From Candidatus Kapaibacterium sp. (lineage in GTDB: Bacteria > Bacteroidota > Ignavibacteria > Kapaibacteriales > UBA961), in NCBI GenBank assembly GCA_023259575.1, contig JALRHN010000084.1:1-9255 (forward strand): a stretch of DNA of 9,255 nucleotides. Reading direction: 5' to 3'. Made by a program: the position numbers and the translations under genes. Numbering within the stretch: the stretch's first letter is position 1; each line of letters opens with the position of its first letter. Below are positions 5,847-9,255 of this stretch, piece by piece. The notes under the pieces are model-generated. The model saw only the letters and a list, made by a program, of their open reading frames with translations. It was not told the origin of the DNA and ran no database searches.

Positions 5847-6851
5847 ATGAGCATATATATGAAAAACGCAAGACCATCCAATAAGAATACAAAATCACAG
5901 AAGCCAAAAAGAAGTCCAGGCCCAGGAGCAAGAAAACAAACTGATAGAGAACTTGCTACTATCAAGAAAACAAGAACAACTATCGCAAAATCTCGTGCAG
6001 CAGACTCAACAGAAGCTCCTAAAAGGAAGGCATCTGATAGATCATTCCATGCAAAGAATACAAGTTTTAAAAAGAAAACTTCATCAACTGCAACAAGCTC
6101 CAGAGGTCGTTCTGCAAGTGCATCCAAAGAAGGAGTGCGCATAAATAAATATCTTGCAGATGCTGGGATTGGAGCACGCAGAAGTGTAGAAGAATTAATT
6201 TCTGGTGGATTAGTAAAAGTAAATGGAAAAGTCGTTACAGATTTATCTACACGAATATTTTTAGAAGATTTTGTGACAGTAAACGGTGAGCCAATAACAG
6301 ATAGAAAATTTTTAACATATTTTCTTTTAAATAAGCCCAAAGATATTATCACCACTTCCTCTGATGAATTAGGCAGAGAAACTGTATTAGATATTGTAAG
6401 AAGTAAGTATAGAATATTTCCAGTTGGTAGATTGGATCGTAATACCACAGGTGCATTACTCATTACAAATGATGGAGATTTAGCATATCGTTTAACCCAT
6501 CCAAGTTATGAAATACCAAGAGAATATAAAGTAGGATTAGATAGGGAATTAGACTTTAAAGACGCTAGAAAAATAAGCCATGGTTTAGAGCTTGAAGATG
6601 GAAAAACAGGAGCATGCGAAGTAATTATTGATGTTAAAGATCATACCAAAGTTACGATGATGATTAAAGAAGGGAAAAATCGAGAAGTGAGAAGAATCTT
6701 TGAAAGTTTAGGTTATGATGTTAGACGCTTAGATAGACGTAGATTCGCAACATTATCTACAAGTGGTTTAAAAAGAGGGGAATATCGTCAGTTAACTAAA
6801 ACAGAAGTTCGTGAATTAAGAAGTCTTGTCGGGCTAGATTTAGTGTTTTAA
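5847..6851 (+). CDS. RsuA/RluB-type rRNA pseudouridine synthase with basic N-terminal tail
   Basis: This 334-residue protein converts uridine to pseudouridine in rRNA; the best match is the RluB/RsuA group. Residues 1 to about 94 are a low-complexity tail rich in K, R, S and T, probably disordered and RNA-binding. The S4 RNA-binding domain starts near residue 96 (GVRINKYLADAGIGARRSVEELI...GLVKVNG). The catalytic core has FLLNKPKDIITT and GRLDRNTTGALLITNDGDLA, with D197 as the expected nucleophile, then THPSYEIPREYKV. The C-terminal family motif EGKNREVRRIFESLGYDVRRL begins at E275, followed by LKRGEYRQLTKTEV. All key residues are present. ATG 5847 has no clear Shine-Dalgarno and ATG 5859, four codons on, is an equally possible start. 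It sits 22 bases after the heptosyltransferase gene, an unrelated job for this cluster. RluB (23S) is favoured over RsuA (16S), but target choice is inference. Confidence 0.9.
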   Translation: MSIYMKNARPSNKNTKSQKPKRSPGPGARKQTDRELATIKKTRTTIAKSRAADSTEAPKRKASDRSFHAKNTSFKKKTSSTATSSRGRSASASKEGVRINKYLADAGIGARRSVEELISGGLVKVNGKVVTDLSTRIFLEDFVTVNGEPITDRKFLTYFLLNKPKDIITTSSDELGRETVLDIVRSKYRIFPVGRLDRNTTGALLITNDGDLAYRLTHPSYEIPREYKVGLDRELDFKDARKISHGLELEDGKTGACEVIIDVKDHTKVTMMIKEGKNREVRRIFESLGYDVRRLDRRRFATLSTSGLKRGEYRQLTKTEVRELRSLVGLDLVF

Positions 6852-6857
6852 TCAATT

Positions 6858-6873
6858 TGCTTTTGGAAAAGCA
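6858..6873 (+). promoter_or_regulatory. Small hairpin overlapping the ribosome binding site and start of the DUF5686 gene
   Basis: TGCTTT (6858-6863) pairs with AAAGCA (6868-6873) around a TGGA loop. The stem and loop include the only Shine-Dalgarno-like bases (GGAAA, 6865-6869) and the A of the ATG at 6873. It could reduce or tune initiation. The stem is short and A-U rich, so stability is modest and the role is speculative. Confidence 0.35.
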
Positions 6874-9255
6874 TGAAGTATAGACTATTCAGTCATGGTA
6901 TAATATTTATACTCTTTATAGGGATAGTATTGAGTATACCCAGTTATACTGCTTTTTCTCAAAAAACGGTACTTTTTAAAGGCACAGTAACCGATTCAGA
7001 AACATTAGAACCACTAAAATTCGTTACAATTAGATTAATTGGTGTGGTAAATAAAGCTGCAGTTACTTCTAAAGAAGGTACATATCTTCTTAGGGTACCA
7101 AAAGGGGAATATGATATTACATATAGCATGGTTGGTTATACATCTGAAAAAAAACATATATCTATTGTTGCAGATACTCTGATACAGAATGTAGCTTTAC
7201 AAAGATCATCATTTAGGTCTGCAGAGATCATCGTATCAGCAGAAGATCCAGGGGTAAAATTGATGAGAAGTGTCTTGCAAAAAAAAATGCAATGGACAGA
7301 TTCTCTAAAAAACTACACATATATGCTGTATACAAAATTTGTAGTAAGTGCAGATACTGTCACTGCGGGAAGAAATAGTGGTAGAAATGATACAAGTATA
7401 TTTTCTATTCTTGAATCATATTCAAAAGGATATTTTGAAAAACCAGATAAATATTTCAATGAAATTATTCAAAAAAGACAAACTGCAAATATTCCTCCAC
7501 AAGCAAATTTTGTAGCATTTGGAACAAATTTAAATGTCTATGATGATAAAATATCCTTCTTTAATGAAGATATTTTTACTCCATTTCATCCAAATGCACT
7601 TGATTATTATGAATTTACTTTGGTAAAAACTTTTCAAGATGATACTAAAGAAATAGCAGAAATTCGCGTTGAACCTAAATCAGGGCAAAGAAGACTTTTT
7701 AATGGAACGATTAATATCGATAAACAAGCCTTAATCCCTTTATATGTTGATTTAAAGCCTAATAGAGCTGTAAAACTACCCTTTGATGCTTCTTTGCATG
7801 TTCAACAAACGTTTATAGAGATTGATAGTCATTATGCAATGCCATCTAGTTTAAGAATCTTTAGTAGCCTAAATGCAGAAGTCTTATTTCTGTTTGCCCC
7901 TAGACTAGACATATCAATAGAAAATGTAGCATATGAATATGAAATTAATACTGAAATTCCCCCGGAAAAATTTGATCAAAGAAGAGTTGAAATCAATGAT
8001 AAAGCAAATTCTTTTGATTCAATATTTTGGATTGAAAAAGCTATTCTTCCTTTAAAACCAGAAGAAACCGCTGCATATATTCAAATTCAACAGGCTTTAG
8101 AAGATCCAGATTCTACTGCTACAAGTGCTTTTAATTCATTGTTTGGTGATATTTCTGCATTCTTTAATCGATTGGCTCAAAGACCATTTACTGGTTTTGA
8201 AGATATGTTTAGATATAATAGAGTTCACGGAGTATATGGTGGAATAGGTTTGCAGTTCCAACATAGCCATAATGCAGAATCTGGAATAAAACTTGGATAT
8301 GGACTCTCAGATAATTATCTGTATACAGAAGCTTTTTATAGGCAATTTCTCAATGAAACAAAAAAGTACTTAATAGAATGTAATGCTTACAGAAAACTAT
8401 CCAGACGTGATAATCCATATGTAGTAGGACAATCAGGCATAACAAGCCTTTCTGTTTTATTTAAAAGTGATTATGGTGATTATTATTATAATCAAGGTGC
8501 CGAATTGTCATTTGAATATGGATGGGGACAATTAAAATTTTTAAGAAGAGAAGAATTTATACGTCCATCAGCTATAAAATTTAGTATTAAAAGAGAATTT
8601 CATTCATCTGCACACGTAAATACACAATTCGCATTATTTGCTCCTTCGGAATCGTCTTTTAGGGATAATCCACCAGTATTATCTGGAGAATATACCATTG
8701 CTTCGGCTGAATTCAGAATGAATTTTACTCCTATACGGCGGATTTCTACAGCAGGATTTATAATTTCTGGACAATATGCAATACCTGGATTAAGTGCAAA
8801 AAGTTATTCGCAAAGCACATTCCAAGCATTTCTAAGAACTGTAACATTGCCTTTATGGCGATTAGATGCTAGAATCTCTGGAGGATATTCTTGGGGAGAT
8901 ATTCCACCACAAAAATTCTTTTCCTTAGAATCTTCAATTGCTTCTACTGCTGGAGATGGAGTGTTTAGGGGCATGAATGTAAAAGAATTCTATGGAGATA
9001 GATATGCAGCACTTTCTCTTGAACACAATTTTGGTGAAGTAATTCCAGGAGTGCTTAGAATACCTAGTATTGCTTCTTTTGGTATCGAATTTATTCTCAC
9101 TGGAAGCATTGGATATACAGAGTTTTCTCGTAATGCTTTAGTTATTAAACCATTACCTTCTACTTCTACTACAAATGATATGTATTATTATGAAGCAGGA
9201 ATAGCTTTAAATAAAATATTTCTTTTTTTTAGATGTGATCTATCAGGTAGATTTA
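6873..9255 (+). CDS. Carboxypeptidase-regulatory-like + DUF5686 outer-membrane protein (3' truncated by window)
   Basis: An uninterrupted frame runs from ATG 6873 to the window end, giving 794 residues with no stop. Residues 1-29 form a signal peptide (KYRLFSHGIIFILFIGIVLSI, cut near TAFS/QK). Residues about 32-112 resemble the carboxypeptidase regulatory-like beta-sandwich: VLFKGTVTDSETLEPLKFVTIRLIG, then TSKEGTYLLRVPKGEYDITYSMVGY. The DUF5686 part begins at DPGVKLMRSVLQKKM (from D125) with NYTYMLYTKFVV. The second half has strand-like stretches (YGVGG-type turns, LGYGLSDNYLYTEAFYRQF, GDRYAALSLEHNFGEVIPGVLRIPSI) typical of an outer-membrane barrel. Family members are usually a little over 800 residues, so perhaps only some tens are missing; this is an estimate. 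The family is common in Bacteroidota, and its function is not known. It is 21 bases after the pseudouridine synthase gene and likely in the same operon. The protein is not a peptidase: the regulatory-like domain is only a structural module. Confidence 0.85.
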   Translation, partial: MKYRLFSHGIIFILFIGIVLSIPSYTAFSQKTVLFKGTVTDSETLEPLKFVTIRLIGVVNKAAVTSKEGTYLLRVPKGEYDITYSMVGYTSEKKHISIVADTLIQNVALQRSSFRSAEIIVSAEDPGVKLMRSVLQKKMQWTDSLKNYTYMLYTKFVVSADTVTAGRNSGRNDTSIFSILESYSKGYFEKPDKYFNEIIQKRQTANIPPQANFVAFGTNLNVYDDKISFFNEDIFTPFHPNALDYYEFTLVKTFQDDTKEIAEIRVEPKSGQRRLFNGTINIDKQALIPLYVDLKPNRAVKLPFDASLHVQQTFIEIDSHYAMPSSLRIFSSLNAEVLFLFAPRLDISIENVAYEYEINTEIPPEKFDQRRVEINDKANSFDSIFWIEKAILPLKPEETAAYIQIQQALEDPDSTATSAFNSLFGDISAFFNRLAQRPFTGFEDMFRYNRVHGVYGGIGLQFQHSHNAESGIKLGYGLSDNYLYTEAFYRQFLNETKKYLIECNAYRKLSRRDNPYVVGQSGITSLSVLFKSDYGDYYYNQGAELSFEYGWGQLKFLRREEFIRPSAIKFSIKREFHSSAHVNTQFALFAPSESSFRDNPPVLSGEYTIASAEFRMNFTPIRRISTAGFIISGQYAIPGLSAKSYSQSTFQAFLRTVTLPLWRLDARISGGYSWGDIPPQKFFSLESSIASTAGDGVFRGMNVKEFYGDRYAALSLEHNFGEVIPGVLRIPSIASFGIEFILTGSIGYTEFSRNALVIKPLPSTSTTNDMYYYEAGIALNKIFLFFRCDLSGRF

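Noticed and set aside
5953..6144. 63-codon plus-strand frame inside the pseudouridine synthase tail
   Set aside because: It is a shifted frame of the K/R/S-rich tail and gives a Q/L/K-rich string with no start signal or known similarity.
5792..6463. Long minus-strand open frame (223 codons) opposite the pseudouridine synthase gene
   Set aside because: It is the mirror of a gene with complete catalytic and S4 motifs, overlaps the end of the GT9 gene, has a composition set by the codons of the opposite strand, and shows no recognisable domain.

Overview
The window suggests a Gram-negative member of the Bacteroidota/Chlorobiota-Ignavibacteriota (FCB) lineage. The evidence is a PorV/PorQ-type type IX secretion outer-membrane protein, a type IX-like C-terminal sorting domain, a GWxTD-family protein, a DUF5686 outer-membrane protein, and a lipid A/LPS core gene pair. 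The DNA is AT-rich (roughly one third G+C by eye). Clear Shine-Dalgarno sequences (AAGGAG, AGGAG) and one likely TTG start fit the Ignavibacteria/Kapabacteria side better than classical Bacteroidetes, which tend to lack strong Shine-Dalgarno sites. This placement is inference, not a database result.

Layout: all seven supported genes are on the + strand. Bases 1-1242 hold the 3' part of a secreted or surface protein ending in a type IX-like sorting domain. A 101-base gap with a perfect 12-bp hairpin and a strong ribosome binding site leads to a PorV/PorQ-family gene (1344-2411). A textbook intrinsic terminator (2457-2488) closes that unit. Next come a GWxTD-family exported protein (best start TTG 2503, stop 3924), an LpxL/HtrB-type lipid A acyltransferase (3925-4800), a WaaF-like GT9 heptosyltransferase (4790-5824), an RsuA/RluB-type pseudouridine synthase with a long basic tail (5847-6851), and a carboxypeptidase-regulatory-like plus DUF5686 protein (6873 to past the window end). 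Junctions between these five genes are 0 nt, an 11-nt overlap, 22 nt and 21 nt, so they look like one operon.

Together the genes point to building and decorating the outer membrane. The first unit would export a cargo through type IX secretion with a nearby PorV-like shuttle. The second unit acylates lipid A, adds core sugar, and carries two exported or outer-membrane proteins of unknown role (GWxTD and DUF5686). The rRNA-modifying enzyme is the odd member.

The most useful results are the corrected start of the GWxTD gene (the longest ORF begins upstream of, and runs through, the terminator), the cargo/PorV pairing, the divergent GWKSE version of the GWxTD signature, and a hairpin that could hide the ribosome binding site of the DUF5686 gene. 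No RNA genes, CRISPR arrays, insertion sequences or prophage genes are visible. I did not find a convincing new defence or mobile system.
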